A stretch of DNA of 64,000 bases from Solimonas soli DSM 21787 (GTDB taxonomy: Bacteria > Pseudomonadota > Gammaproteobacteria > Nevskiales > Nevskiaceae), in the NCBI RefSeq assembly GCF_000474945.1, contig NZ_AXDW01000004.1:124001-188000 (forward strand), in the 5' to 3' direction. Under the pieces are notes generated by a model. The model was given only the letters and a program-made list of their open reading frames with translations, did no database searches and was not told the DNA's origin. Within the stretch, counting starts at the first letter, position 1; the number at the start of each line of letters is the position of its first letter. Positions 18,911 to 27,906 of this stretch are shown piece by piece. The translations under genes and the position numbers were made by a program.

Positions 18911-21900
18911 TCATTGCGTGATCAGCTCGCGCCAGGTCAGCCGTTGCAGCGTGCCGGTCGTGCCTGCGGTCTGCACATTGCCCAGCGTGGCGTTGTCGTA
19001 GCTGATGAGCATGTCGTTGCCGACGAAGATCGGATTGTTGGCGATCTGGTCGAAGCCGACGCCGGCAACCACATACGACGTGCTGCCGCTCGTGATGTTG
19101 TCGCTGTCGTCGATGGTTCCGTTCTGCGTGGTATCGAAGAACGGTTTGCCGGGCGGCGCGCCGGTGAACGGATTGATGGCCATGATCCAGCTATTGCCGG
19201 ACGGATTGCAGGAATTCGAATTCGTCGTCGGCAGTCGCGTGGTGCCGATCAGCAGGGTGCCCTGGAACTGGTTGGGTGTGACCATGCGCTCGCCTTTCGC
19301 TGCAGAGCCCGGCGAAACCAGGTCCATGTACCAGCCGAGTGTGACGTCGCCAGCCGTCGGCGTGGTGATGCCACGAGCCGCCAGCGAGGATCCCGACGCC
19401 GAGGTTTCCACGGCGATGGTGCGCTGCGCGAGATTGCTGCGCGTGGTCGAACTCGAAACCGCCGAATAACCGCTGCTGCCGGCCTGGACGATGAGCCCGT
19501 ACCAGGTCTGCACGGCCGTCGACCAGCCGCCGCTCGGGGCCGTGAAGTCAGAAGACGTGAGGTACTTGCCTGTGCCGAAGAAGATCCAGACGTTGCCGGT
19601 CGCCGGGTCCTTGCCGGCCAGCATGCCGGCAGTGATGGGCTGTGCCCTGGCGCCCGTGCCCGTTCCGTCTTTAGCGATGAAGATGTTCGAGCTCGTGCCG
19701 CTGCTGAGCGTGAACGACCAGACCCGGCCGAGTACATCGCCGGCGTAGGCTGTCGTACTGATGCCGTTCGCCGGATTGGACATCCATACGGCGGGCGCGG
19801 CGAGTCCGTTTCCCGTGTTGGTGTCGGTCGTGATCTTGCTGATGGTGCCGGCGAGCACGTCGAACTGAAGCAGCGCGGCGGTTCCGCTCGCGCTGTTGAA
19901 GCCGTTGCCCAGCAGCACCGACCATGTGGCATCGGCGGTCTGCGCGATGATCGGCTGGCCGACGATCTGACCGATATAGGCATAGTCGCCGCCTTCGCTC
20001 GCGGAGTGCTCCCAGAGCAGCGACACCGAGGATGGGCTGCTGACATCGAATGCGTAGACGGCACGGGCCGCGCCGCGGCCCGTTGTGCCGACCAGGATCG
20101 TGCGCCACTTCGACTGGGCGTTGTCGTAGATATCGCTGACGGTCAGCAGGCCGTCGTTGTAGTACTGGTGAGGCAGGCTGTTGCTGCCGTAATCCTGATC
20201 GCTGTAGTTCTTGATCGACGGCAGTACCGCGGCCGGTAGATAGGCGAAGGTTTCCACGCCCGTGTCCGCATTGAACGCGTGCAGCATGCCATCGTTCGCG
20301 GCGACCCAGACCGTCGCTTGACGACCGGCGACGCCGCCGTTGGCGGTTGAATTCGTCGCGAATGCCGAGTAGGCACTGGAACCGGTGAAGGTTTTGCCGT
20401 TGTAGAGATTCGGATCGGGTGTGCCGACGTAGACAGGCTGCGAATCGACGATGTCGCCCATGGGCGCGGTGCTGTTGACGCTTCCCGCCGGCACCGGCCG
20501 GTTGCGCAGACTGCCGCCGTTGCGCTGCTCGTTGCTGGTGTCGCCGCGCAGATAATTGATGACTTTTGTTCGATCGGTGGCGGATGATCCGAAATAGGCG
20601 AGCTGAGTGGTCGTCATGGCCGGCGACGCACCGCTCGCGACGAAATCGACCATCGCCGTGCCGTTGTAAGTCTTGATCACACGGCTGCCGTAGGCCGGCA
20701 GCTTTGCCGACGCGGACCAGTTCGCCGTGCCGCTGATCGCGCCCGTGCTCGCATTGACGGTGTATGAAGTGAGGTCGCCGGTCCACACGCCGCTCTGGTA
20801 CGTCGCCTGGTACGTCCTCGTGCCGGTGTCGAGCTTGGTGCTGTTCGCCGCGAGGCTCGCGCCCGAGCCGGCGCGTTGCGACACGCGCTTCAGCGCGTCG
20901 GCAATGCCGCTGGAGAATTCTTCAGGGTTGTTCGCGGAATAGAAGCCACCGTGCCCATTGACGGCAGCGTGTGCGAGGTCGGCGATATTGGCCGCGGTGT
21001 TATTGACCGGCTGTGGCCATTTGAAATTGCTGATCTGGCTGCTCGGTGCCGAACTACCGGTGCCGCCGCCATCGTTCGCCCACTTGAAGATCAGCGGGAC
21101 GGTCGCGCTGCTCGGTGTGATGCCGGTTGGTGTGTAGCCGAGGCCGACAGTGAACGTCGTCATGTGCTGCCAGAACGCCGGGTCGACGCCGGGGCTGACC
21201 GGCACCTTGTTCGTCAGGCTGGGCTGCAGGTCCATCAGCCAGTAATACATGGCGACGTCGGCGAGCGATGTGATCGAGTACGTCGAGTTGTAGCTGTCCT
21301 TCCAAGGGAGAGCCGCGGTCTTCGTGCCGTCGTAGCTGAAGTTGCCGCCCACCGGGTTGACGTGCGTGACCTTGGCTGTCGAATCGATATCGCTGGGCGA
21401 CGACAGGGACGGCAGGGTGACTGTATCGCCGGACGGCGTGCTGATGGTTGTCAGCGTCGGCGTGGTGGATTCGTTCCAGAAGCCGTCGGTGGTGAGAATC
21501 GTGTACGCCTGGCGGCATTCGAGCTTGCTCGTATCCGTGGACGAGCTTTGCCAGGGTTGATCGGTCGTGTAATAGGTGCCGACCGCATTGAGCGCGCCGC
21601 GCAGCGGTGTATTGCCATTCGGCGATTCGGCGACGAGCCAGTCCCAGAAATTCGCGCGCTGCGTGCCGCTCTGACCCTTCGTGCACGTATTCGGATCGGC
21701 CGGCGGCGTGCAGTTGCTGTCGAAGGTCGCGACCCTGGCGAGCCGGTTGCTGCTGTTCGTGGCAGTGCTGAAGGGATAGAAGCCGGCGCCCTTGTCGGAG
21801 GTGATCTGGGACGTCGCTCTGCCGTTGATGCTGCCGTAGCCAAACCGGATCGTCGGTGCCAAGTCGTTGAAGGCGGCCATCAGGCCGCTCTTTGCCATCA

Positions 21901-22768
21901 GGATGCGCTTTCTGTAATAGGAGAACCAGTTGGCGACGTTCTGCTGGGTCGGCACATCGTCGGCGCAGGTCGCCTGTGCGGTGCTGCTGGTGAGCTTGGC
22001 GCAATCGCCCGTCTGGCCCACGTAGTAGCGCGTGAAACTGGTGGAGCTCGTGATCGGCGTCGTTCTTGGAACGGTATAGGTGAAGAAGTTCTTGTTGTAC
22101 GTGGTCGTCACGACGCACTGGTTGGTCGCCGTGTCGAGCGTGCCGCTGGCGCAATAGGGCAGCGTGTAGTAGGTGTACGTGCAGCCGAAAAAATTGCACG
22201 AGACCGTGTGTTGGCACTGTCCCTTTCGCGTCCCGCTCGTGATCAGCGTATCGCCATTCGCATCACAGGTCGTCGCCGCGGCCGAACGGGTCGTATCCGC
22301 CACCTGGAGCGCCGTGTAGTAGGCGTAGTTGTCGTTGTAGTAATTGGTGATGTCGGTGGTCGACTGGTTGCAGCCCGATGTCGGCGCCGTCGTGCTGCTG
22401 AACGGGTCGGAATAGCCGCACGGAAACGTCGGCTGCGGCCATGAGGAGCCGTTTGCGCGCGGTGGCGGCGCATAGGTCACGGCGGGGTTGTAGTAAGTAC
22501 CGTTATTGACCGAGTTGCGATAGCCGTCGTTGCTTGTGTTGACCGGATTGTCGGGCATGTAGTCGCTGTCCATCGAGCCCGAGTCGTCGAACATCAGCAC
22601 CATGTTCGGCGGCAACTGCGCGGTGGTCGTCAGCGGTGCCTGATCGACGACGGGATTGTCAGCCCGTGCCGCCGGCGGAACCGTGATCGCCAAGCCGAGG
22701 CCGAAGGCGGCGAGTGCGAGCCGGTACCAGTAACGAAGCTGTGCGCGTGGCGTCATGGCATCCCTCAT
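18911..22768 (-). CDS. pilY1: Type IV pilus tip adhesin PilY1
   Basis: A 1285-residue exported protein. After a signal peptide (cleavage near residue 36, ARA-DNP) comes a von Willebrand A-like part whose metal site starts MVLMFDDSGSMDSDYM (DxSxS). The region around residues 780-1100 is the PilY1 beta-propeller, seen as VWVAANDGMLHAFNADTG, GLLTVSDIYDNAQSKWRTIL and VGTTGRGAARAVYAFDV. A calcium-loop-like segment DTTQNGTID is at about residues 1212-1220. PilY1 sits at the pilus tip, promotes extension and mediates adhesion and surface sensing. Its start overlaps the pilX stop by four bases. The N-terminal third is rich in Tyr, Thr and Asn and probably lineage-specific. Confidence 0.95.
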   Translation of the reverse strand: MRDAMTPRAQLRYWYRLALAAFGLGLAITVPPAARADNPVVDQAPLTTTAQLPPNMVLMFDDSGSMDSDYMPDNPVNTSNDGYRNSVNNGTYYNPAVTYAPPPRANGSSWPQPTFPCGYSDPFSSTTAPTSGCNQSTTDITNYYNDNYAYYTALQVADTTRSAAATTCDANGDTLITSGTRKGQCQHTVSCNFFGCTYTYYTLPYCASGTLDTATNQCVVTTTYNKNFFTYTVPRTTPITSSTSFTRYYVGQTGDCAKLTSSTAQATCADDVPTQQNVANWFSYYRKRILMAKSGLMAAFNDLAPTIRFGYGSINGRATSQITSDKGAGFYPFSTATNSSNRLARVATFDSNCTPPADPNTCTKGQSGTQRANFWDWLVAESPNGNTPLRGALNAVGTYYTTDQPWQSSSTDTSKLECRQAYTILTTDGFWNESTTPTLTTISTPSGDTVTLPSLSSPSDIDSTAKVTHVNPVGGNFSYDGTKTAALPWKDSYNSTYSITSLADVAMYYWLMDLQPSLTNKVPVSPGVDPAFWQHMTTFTVGLGYTPTGITPSSATVPLIFKWANDGGGTGSSAPSSQISNFKWPQPVNNTAANIADLAHAAVNGHGGFYSANNPEEFSSGIADALKRVSQRAGSGASLAANSTKLDTGTRTYQATYQSGVWTGDLTSYTVNASTGAISGTANWSASAKLPAYGSRVIKTYNGTAMVDFVASGASPAMTTTQLAYFGSSATDRTKVINYLRGDTSNEQRNGGSLRNRPVPAGSVNSTAPMGDIVDSQPVYVGTPDPNLYNGKTFTGSSAYSAFATNSTANGGVAGRQATVWVAANDGMLHAFNADTGVETFAYLPAAVLPSIKNYSDQDYGSNSLPHQYYNDGLLTVSDIYDNAQSKWRTILVGTTGRGAARAVYAFDVSSPSSVSLLWEHSASEGGDYAYIGQIVGQPIIAQTADATWSVLLGNGFNSASGTAALLQFDVLAGTISKITTDTNTGNGLAAPAVWMSNPANGISTTAYAGDVLGRVWSFTLSSGTSSNIFIAKDGTGTGARAQPITAGMLAGKDPATGNVWIFFGTGKYLTSSDFTAPSGGWSTAVQTWYGLIVQAGSSGYSAVSSSTTRSNLAQRTIAVETSASGSSLAARGITTPTAGDVTLGWYMDLVSPGSAAKGERMVTPNQFQGTLLIGTTRLPTTNSNSCNPSGNSWIMAINPFTGAPPGKPFFDTTQNGTIDDSDNITSGSTSYVVAGVGFDQIANNPIFVGNDMLISYDNATLGNVQTAGTTGTLQRLTWRELITQ

Positions 22769-23325
22769 TGCTTGTACATCGCTTGCAAGGTGACGATCGC
22801 GCGATCGGTGACTTGCGAAGGGTCCGCGCTGCGGGCGGTGATGCGGTAGTACTTCGCGGTCGTTGACACGCCCTGCGCGCCATACTGCATGGCATTGGCG
22901 CTTTGCGTGAAGCCGTTCGCGGCATTCGGATCAATCCAGTTGCCCATGTCCTCGATCACGAACTGCGGTTGTCCCTGCGCGTTGCCGGGTGCCGTGTAGC
23001 TGCCGGCGCCGGAGGTCGGCGCGGTCTGAATGAAGGCGGTCGCGTTGGCATCCAGGAACGGGTTGGCCAGGCAAGGGTTCGCGGTGCCGACGCAGTTGCG
23101 GATACCGCTACCCGTCAGCAGCACGGCGGCGCCGGACACCAGGCCCGCTTCGGCGTTCTGGAAGGCGATTTCGCGATCGTAGAAGTTGCTCGTCATCTTC
23201 TGCTGCGTCGTCGTGCCGCGAAGCGCGGCAAGACCGATCAGCGTGACGAGAATCAACAGGATCAGGGCGATGGCGAGAGCAATGCCGTGTTGCGTGCGTG
23301 GATTTTGCGTCGCGCGCATCTTCAA
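22765..23325 (-). CDS. pilX: Minor pilin assembly protein PilX
   Basis: A 186-residue protein with a 14-residue leader ending in HG and mature start IALAIALILLILVTLIGLAA. As in other PilX (and GspK-type) proteins the usual Glu at +5 is absent. The following TTQQKMTSNFYDREIAFQNA is the PilX N-terminal domain. It should act with PilW, PilV and FimT in the tip complex. It overlaps pilY1 and pilW by four bases on each side, indicating a tightly coupled operon. Confidence 0.93.
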   Translation of the reverse strand: MKMRATQNPRTQHGIALAIALILLILVTLIGLAALRGTTTQQKMTSNFYDREIAFQNAEAGLVSGAAVLLTGSGIRNCVGTANPCLANPFLDANATAFIQTAPTSGAGSYTAPGNAQGQPQFVIEDMGNWIDPNAANGFTQSANAMQYGAQGVSTTAKYYRITARSADPSQVTDRAIVTLQAMYKQ

Positions 23326-24380
23326 TTGACCCGGTTGCGCAGCGCGATGGTAGTGATCATCTGGCGCGTGATGGGTTGGGCACGCGCGCCGGCGCGTGTG
23401 TCGGCGCTTTGCATGGTGATCGTGACTTGCACTGCATCGACCGTCGCCCAGTTCGCCGAACCGGCGGCGCCCACGCCGGCGGCATCGACGAAAGCGGCTC
23501 CGCCGCTCATGTGGTAACGGAGCTGGAAATTAGTGACGTTGCGGACCATCTCCTGCGGCGTCGGCGACGCCGTCGGGACGCCACCGGGTAGTGTGGCGGT
23601 CTGCAGCGTCATCCGGTAGAGCGAAGTGGTGCCCTGCGGATTCGCCGCCATATACCAGCTGACCGCCTTCAGCTTGGACAGCAGCGAGTTGCGCAGGAAG
23701 GTGTACGATGCGGTGCTCGAGCACAAGGTCGGGTAGCTGAGATCGTGTGAGCAATTGCCTGGCGAGGTCGTCGGCGTCGTCGTGTCGGTTTTTTCGGTGA
23801 TGAACGAGCTACCATTGATCGAGGTGATCTGCGTGATCGTGGCATGATCGGGATCGCATACGACAATCACGTCGCCGACCTGAAGGTCCGAGCTGCCTTC
23901 GCTGATCTGGAAGCCGGCCGGGCTGGATGTCGAGGTGCCATTGGCATTGTTCGAAATGCCATAGCCTGAGTCCGATGCGCCGATGAGGATGATCGAATCG
24001 GTGCCAGTGACGTGCTGGGCGGAACCGGTGCCCGTGGTCAAGGACGGGTTGCTGTCCGCGCTCGTGCCGCCGTATCCGGCCACGACGTTGGCCCAGTTGG
24101 CCCACCACGCGGTGGCAGAATTGTTGAGCACATTGGCGACGCGCCCCGAGTTGCCACAACCGGTCAAGGCGGCGTTGCGTATGTCGCGCGCGATGAGATC
24201 GAAGGCGACTCTGGCGTTCTCCTGCAGACGGCCGATCGCTTCATTGGTACGGTAGGACTGCTTGTTGGAAAGGAACACGGAGCTGGCACCGCCGATCACC
24301 AGCAGGCCGAGCAGCAGCGCGATCATCAGCTCGACGAGGCTGAAGCCCCGTAGGCGCGAACGGAGCGTGTAAGGTTTCAT
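23322..24380 (-). CDS. pilW: Minor pilin PilW
   Basis: A 352-residue prepilin-like protein with leader MKPYTLRSRLRG and mature start FSLVELMIALLLGLLVIGG (Glu +5 present). SNKQSYRTNEAIGRLQENAR and ARDIRNAALTGCG are the conserved PilW block. The long C-terminal globular part is Ser/Thr rich, like the neighbouring pilY1. It overlaps pilX at its 3' end and pilV at its 5' end by four bases. Part of the tip-priming complex of the type IV pilus. Confidence 0.93.
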   Translation of the reverse strand: MKPYTLRSRLRGFSLVELMIALLLGLLVIGGASSVFLSNKQSYRTNEAIGRLQENARVAFDLIARDIRNAALTGCGNSGRVANVLNNSATAWWANWANVVAGYGGTSADSNPSLTTGTGSAQHVTGTDSIILIGASDSGYGISNNANGTSTSSPAGFQISEGSSDLQVGDVIVVCDPDHATITQITSINGSSFITEKTDTTTPTTSPGNCSHDLSYPTLCSSTASYTFLRNSLLSKLKAVSWYMAANPQGTTSLYRMTLQTATLPGGVPTASPTPQEMVRNVTNFQLRYHMSGGAAFVDAAGVGAAGSANWATVDAVQVTITMQSADTRAGARAQPITRQMITTIALRNRVN

Positions 24381-24901
24381 AGGGCCGCCTGGGTGACGAC
24401 GGTCTGCGTCGAGCTCGACGCATAGGCCGTCGCGGCGGAACTGCCGGAAGCCGGGCCGATGCCGCGGCTGTCATCGTAGGTAATAGTGACAGTGCAGACG
24501 CCGCCGGCTGTGCAGCTGATGACGCCGGTGGTTGTCGCCGCCGCGCCAAGCTGGGCCGCGAGCTGATTGGCGCACCAAGCGCGCAGGCGCTCCTGCGCCA
24601 GTGCGCTGCTGGTGACCGCGTTGCAGTTGTTGCCGGCCACGGTCTTGTTGTAGCTGCCGCCCAAGGCATTCGCGCGGTCGGCGCGCATGGCTTCGAGAAT
24701 CGAATAGCTGGCGACAACGGCCATGCTGCGCGCCATGGAACTGTTGTTGCCGGAAAGCGAGCGCGTCTGCACGAGCGCGATGCCGAGCAGACCGATCGAA
24801 AGAATGAGCACGGCGACGAGCACTTCGATCAGGCCGACGCCCTTCTGGCGGTAGCGGCCCGCGCGCAAGGCCGGCTTATTGACATGTGGTCGGTGCGGCA
24901 T
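24377..24901 (-). CDS. pilV: Minor pilin PilV
   Basis: A 174-residue prepilin. The leader is 21 residues (ends RQKG) and the mature part starts VGLIEVLVAVLILSIGLLG with Glu at +5; LVQTRSLSGNNSSMARSMA follows as in PilV/GspI proteins. The ATG chosen at 24901 overlaps the end of fimT by 26 bases, an unusually deep overlap for this otherwise four-base-overlap operon; no better start exists before the leader. Acts with PilW, PilX and FimT at the pilus tip. Confidence 0.9.
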   Translation of the reverse strand: MPHRPHVNKPALRAGRYRQKGVGLIEVLVAVLILSIGLLGIALVQTRSLSGNNSSMARSMAVVASYSILEAMRADRANALGGSYNKTVAGNNCNAVTSSALAQERLRAWCANQLAAQLGAAATTTGVISCTAGGVCTVTITYDDSRGIGPASGSSAATAYASSSTQTVVTQAAL

Positions 24902-25460
24902 TGGGGCAGCTCGTGCTGAGGGAACAGGAACTGACGGCGCTGCCCGTGCTGACATAGAGGCAGCGGTGATTGTTGCTGCTGATCTTGATCGAATACACGT
25001 CAGCCAGCAGACCGGTGTAGGGCGCATTGCTCGTCGTCGTATGCGCGAGCCCCTGTCCGCCAAAGCGCAGTGCCACCATGCTGTTCGTGCCGCTGCCGAG
25101 CTGCACGCCGGAGGGCAGGGCGGGTGGGCTGTAGGTCTGACTCGGACTGACGGCATTGCCATCGGCATCGTTCGGTTCGGCCACGTATACGGCCGCCGCG
25201 GTGGCGGAGCCACAGGATGTACCCAAGGTATCGCTGCCATTGCCGGTGCTGCCGCAGAGCTGCGTCGCGCTGTTGCGCCGGATCGCTTCCATGCGGGCGG
25301 TGTTGAACGCGGCGACGATGTCGTTGGCGGCCGTCGCCAGGCGGTTAGAGGTCACCACATAGCGGTAGCCGGGCACGGCGATCGACAACAAGATTCCCAT
25401 GACGGCGACTACCGTCATTAGCTCGATCAGCGAAAATCCAGCGCCACGTCTGACATTCAC
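24876..25460 (-). CDS. fimT: Minor pilin FimT (GspH family)
   Basis: A 194-residue pseudopilin. I take GTG at 25460 as start: it has GGAG seven bases upstream and gives a short leader VNVRRGAG followed by FSLIELMTVVAVMGILLSIA (Glu +5). The open frame runs about 200 bases further upstream, but that part is not prepilin-like. TAANDIVAAFNTARMEAIRRN is the GspH/FimT signature. Three cysteine pairs in the last 25 residues (CSLSTSC, TTC) suggest disulfides. First gene of the minor-pilin operon; FimT of other bacteria can bind DNA for uptake, but this cannot be inferred here. Confidence 0.9.
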   Translation of the reverse strand: MNVRRGAGFSLIELMTVVAVMGILLSIAVPGYRYVVTSNRLATAANDIVAAFNTARMEAIRRNSATQLCGSTGNGSDTLGTSCGSATAAAVYVAEPNDADGNAVSPSQTYSPPALPSGVQLGSGTNSMVALRFGGQGLAHTTTSNAPYTGLLADVYSIKISSNNHRCLYVSTGSAVSSCSLSTSCPNAAPTTCQ

Positions 25461-25985
25461 CTTGCGCTCCCTGGCCGAGGCCGGCGCGACGAATGGTTTT
25501 GCGTTTTTCAATGACCCCGCGCAGGCCGGCGAAACGATGCTCCGGACCAATGCCAACCAGCGTACGCGCAGCGGACACCACGAGCCGTGTCCGGCAATGA
25601 TCAGCGGCATTTTGCGGCCGACGAATGGCCACGCATCGAGCCTTTTCCCTCCCTCTTTCATGCAGCAACATCCTGTCGATGCTGGGCGGCTTCCCGGTGC
25701 CGCCGATTGTCAGGAGGCTAGCACAAGTGAATGACTTGAATGAATATCTTCATGCAGGAAATGAACAACGCTGTCGGTCCGCGCCGGGCCTTGCCGGGCT
25801 TTGTGTGCGCTTCGTTCATATTGGGTTCGGATTGAAACGCTAGTCTGAGCGTCGAGTCACTCCCAAGGACTCTTCTCAACCACTCACCCGCGCCCATCGG
25901 CGCGGGTTTTTCTTTTGCGCGCTGCGCTGCGCCGGGGTAACGGGCACGGCAAGTGCGCATGTGGTGATTGAACTGGACCCTTCGC
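25461..25985. other. Long intergenic region between fimT and mscS
   Basis: About 525 bases between divergent genes. It must hold the promoters of the minor-pilin operon (minus strand) and of mscS (plus strand), but I could not identify convincing boxes; no sigma-54 TGGC-N-TTGC pattern was seen. It is slightly more AT-rich around 25720-25860 than the surroundings. The one clear element is a plus-strand terminator at 25887-25916, which has no protein gene ahead of it and therefore hints at a short untranslated RNA. Confidence 0.5.
25887..25916 (+). terminator. Rho-independent terminator with no upstream protein gene
   Basis: Perfect 8-bp stem CCCGCGCC / GGCGCGGG with a CATC loop, followed by TTTTTCTTTT. 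It points along the plus strand about 70 bases before mscS. Because fimT is transcribed away from it, it must end either an antisense/leader transcript or a small RNA starting somewhere in 25700-25860. Confidence 0.85.
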
Positions 25986-27125
25986 ATGCGCGAACTGATC
26001 GACTCCTTGCAGAACCTCGGCCCGGACTGGGCCTGGACCGGCATCGCCGCCTGCTTGAGCCTGCTCGTCGTGCTCGGCGGCATGCACTTCGTGCACAGGC
26101 TGGTGCTGCGTGCGGCCAGCCATTCGACGGTGATGGGCCTGGTCGTGCGTCGCACGCACGCGCCGCTGACGATCGTGGTGGCGATCGCCGCGCTGAATCT
26201 GGTCTGGCAGGCGGCGCCGGACGACATCCCGCTGATCGGTGTCGTGCGCCGCGTATCGGTCGTGCTGTGGATCGCCTCGCTGACCTGGCTCGCGCTGCGC
26301 GGCGTCGCGCTCGGCGGTGACGCGGTCGTCGAGCTCAACCCGTACAACATGGCGGACAATCTGCACGCGCGCATGCTGCTCACACGCACCCGCGTGCTGA
26401 CGCGCACGCTGTACGTGATCATCCTGCTGGTCGGGCTGTCGCTGGCGCTGATGGCGATTCCCGGCGTGCGCCAGATCGGCACCAGCCTGCTCGCGTCGGC
26501 CGGCATCGGCGCTCTGGCGATTGGTCTGGCGGCGCGGCCCGTGCTCGGCAATCTGCTGGCCGGCCTGCAGCTTGCCATCACCCAGCCGATCCGCATCGAC
26601 GATGTGCTGGTGCTGGAAGGCGAGTGGGGACGCGTCGAGGAAATCACCGGCACCTATGTCGTGGTGGCGATCTGGGACCAGCGGCGCCTGGTCGTGCCGC
26701 TGCAGTACTTCATCGAGAAGCCCTTCCAGAACTGGACTCGCCAGACCTCGCAGATTCTCGGCACGGTCATGCTGTGGGTCGACTACCGCCTGCCGGTCGA
26801 CGCGGTCCGCGCCGAACTGAAGCGACTGGTCGAAGGCGACAAGGACTGGGATCGGCGCGTGGCCATCGCGCAGGTCACCGACACCAGCGAACAGACCATG
26901 CAGCTGCGCGTGCTGCTGTCGTCGGCCGATTCCGGGCGCAACTTCGATCTGCGCTGCCGCGTGCGCGAAGCGCTGATCTCCTTCATCGCCCGCGAGTACC
27001 CGCTGTATCTGCCGCATACACGGGCCGAGCTGATGCGCGGCGAAACGCCGCCGGGCGCGCCGCCGCCGGGCCCGCGCAGCGACGCGCCGGCGAGTTCGCC
27101 GACGCCGACCCTGCCGCAGGCCTAG
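25986..27125 (+). CDS. MscS family mechanosensitive ion channel
   Basis: A 379-residue inner-membrane protein. Four or so helices precede the MscS core: the pore-lining helix ASAGIGALAIGLAARPVLGN with its Gly/Ala pattern at residues ~165-190, then the beta domain with ITQPIRIDDVLVLEGEWGRV and VPLQYFIEKPFQNW. It releases solutes on hypo-osmotic shock. The C-terminus is a Pro-rich tail (PPGAPPPGP). The ATG at 25986 is used; a TTG six codons earlier is possible and no strong ribosome site is visible for either. Confidence 0.92.
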   Translation: MRELIDSLQNLGPDWAWTGIAACLSLLVVLGGMHFVHRLVLRAASHSTVMGLVVRRTHAPLTIVVAIAALNLVWQAAPDDIPLIGVVRRVSVVLWIASLTWLALRGVALGGDAVVELNPYNMADNLHARMLLTRTRVLTRTLYVIILLVGLSLALMAIPGVRQIGTSLLASAGIGALAIGLAARPVLGNLLAGLQLAITQPIRIDDVLVLEGEWGRVEEITGTYVVVAIWDQRRLVVPLQYFIEKPFQNWTRQTSQILGTVMLWVDYRLPVDAVRAELKRLVEGDKDWDRRVAIAQVTDTSEQTMQLRVLLSSADSGRNFDLRCRVREALISFIAREYPLYLPHTRAELMRGETPPGAPPPGPRSDAPASSPTPTLPQA

Positions 27126-27130
27126 AAACA

Positions 27131-27159
27131 AAAAGACCACCGCGAAGGTGGTCGTTTTT
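27131..27159. terminator. Bidirectional terminator between mscS and ssrA
   Basis: Stem GACCACC / GGTGGTC with a GCGAA loop, flanked by AAAA on the left and GTTTTT on the right. It begins just after the mscS stop and ends two bases from the mature 3' end of tmRNA, so it serves both converging genes. Confidence 0.9.
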
Positions 27160-27161
27160 GT

Positions 27162-27517
27162 TGGTGGAGCTGGCGGGAATTGAACCCGCGTCCGCCAGAT
27201 CGTAGCCCTCAGATCTACATGCTTAGCCCGATCTTTGGTTTTCGTCGCTGGCTGCCGGACGGGCACGGAACGCCAACGCTTATCCCCTTAGAGATTTAGC
27301 AGATCGGCCAAGGGCGGACGTCACTGCGATCCGATAAGAGTCGACGGTCGCACCAACCGGTATCGGAACCAGAAGGGCAACCGCTCACCGGGATTTAGGC
27401 GGCGAGGGCGTAGTTGGAGTCGTTCGCAACTAGCTTGGTTGTCACAGGTTTTACGAGGACATGACACCTCGGCATGCACTTCGGATTCCGTTACCAGCGT
27501 CGAAACCGGTCAGCCCC
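27162..27517 (-). ncRNA. ssrA: Transfer-messenger RNA (tmRNA)
   Basis: A 356-nt RNA on the minus strand. The 5' end GGGGCTG pairs with CAGCTCC before the encoded 3' ACCA, forming the alanine-tRNA-like acceptor stem; GGGTTCAATTCCCGCC is the T arm. The resume codon and tag are at 27427-27395 and read ANDSNYALAA-stop, a normal tag ending in the degradation signal LAA. tmRNA rescues stalled ribosomes together with SmpB, encoded 350 bases upstream on the same strand. The 5' leader must be removed by RNase P. Confidence 0.97.
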
Positions 27518-27529
27518 GTGTGCGTCCTT

Positions 27530-27538
27530 AGTGTAGCA
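27530..27538 (-). promoter_or_regulatory. Extended -10 promoter of ssrA
   Basis: Minus-strand TGCTACACT (27538-27530), an extended -10 box (TGn + TACACT), 13 bases before the mature 5' end of tmRNA. The best-spaced -35 candidates are weak, which fits an extended -10 promoter. Start of transcription would be a few bases before the mature end. Confidence 0.6.
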
Positions 27539-27606
27539 AGATGATGGCGCGACATGCCGATTCAAGAGCGGCGAGGCTGCACAGGGGCCTGACGGACGCG
27601 AAACCT

Positions 27607-27906
27607 GGCGCCTCAGGCCGCATGGCGCATGACGCGGCCTTTTTCGCGCTGCCAGTATCGACGCGAGCCGCCCGCGCCGCGTAGCAGCGCCGGCGAGACC
27701 GGCGAACGGACTGGCGGGATGGACCCGATCCGGCGCCTCAGGCCGAATGGCGCATGACGCGGCCTTTCTCGCGCTGCCAGTATCGACGCGAGCCGCCCGC
27801 GCCGCGCAGCAGCGCCGGCGAGACGGCGAACGGGACTGGCGGGATGGACCCGAGCCGGCGCCTCAGGCCGAATGGCGCATGACGCGGCCTTTCTCGCGCT
27901 GCCAGT
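27607..27906. repeat. 125-bp tandem repeat, 2.4 copies, derived from the smpB 3' end
   Basis: Copies start at 27607, 27732 and 27857, exactly 125 bases apart. The first two are full length and differ at only a few positions (about 95% identical). The third is 50 bases and is the genuine end of smpB: its last 13 codons plus stop and a few bases beyond. Each copy therefore repeats the smpB C-terminal codons ([11 protein letters not shown]..) and stop on the minus strand. The other ~75 bases of the unit have no counterpart inside smpB. The repeat fills the gap between smpB and the ssrA promoter. Confidence 0.92.

Noticed and set aside
18911-22768. PilY1 N-terminal third considered as a separate horizontally acquired gene because of its Ser/Thr/Tyr/Asn-rich composition
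   Set aside because: The frame is continuous from the signal peptide through the metal-site motif to the propeller, and pilX, pilW and fimT share the same composition bias.
27162-27240. tRNA gene suggested by the T-arm and CCA end
   Set aside because: It is the 3' part of tmRNA: the 5' partner strand is 350 bases away and the tag frame lies between.
27607-27906. Tandem repeats considered as a CRISPR array
   Set aside because: Units of 125 bp with no variable spacers and no cas genes; they derive from the smpB end.
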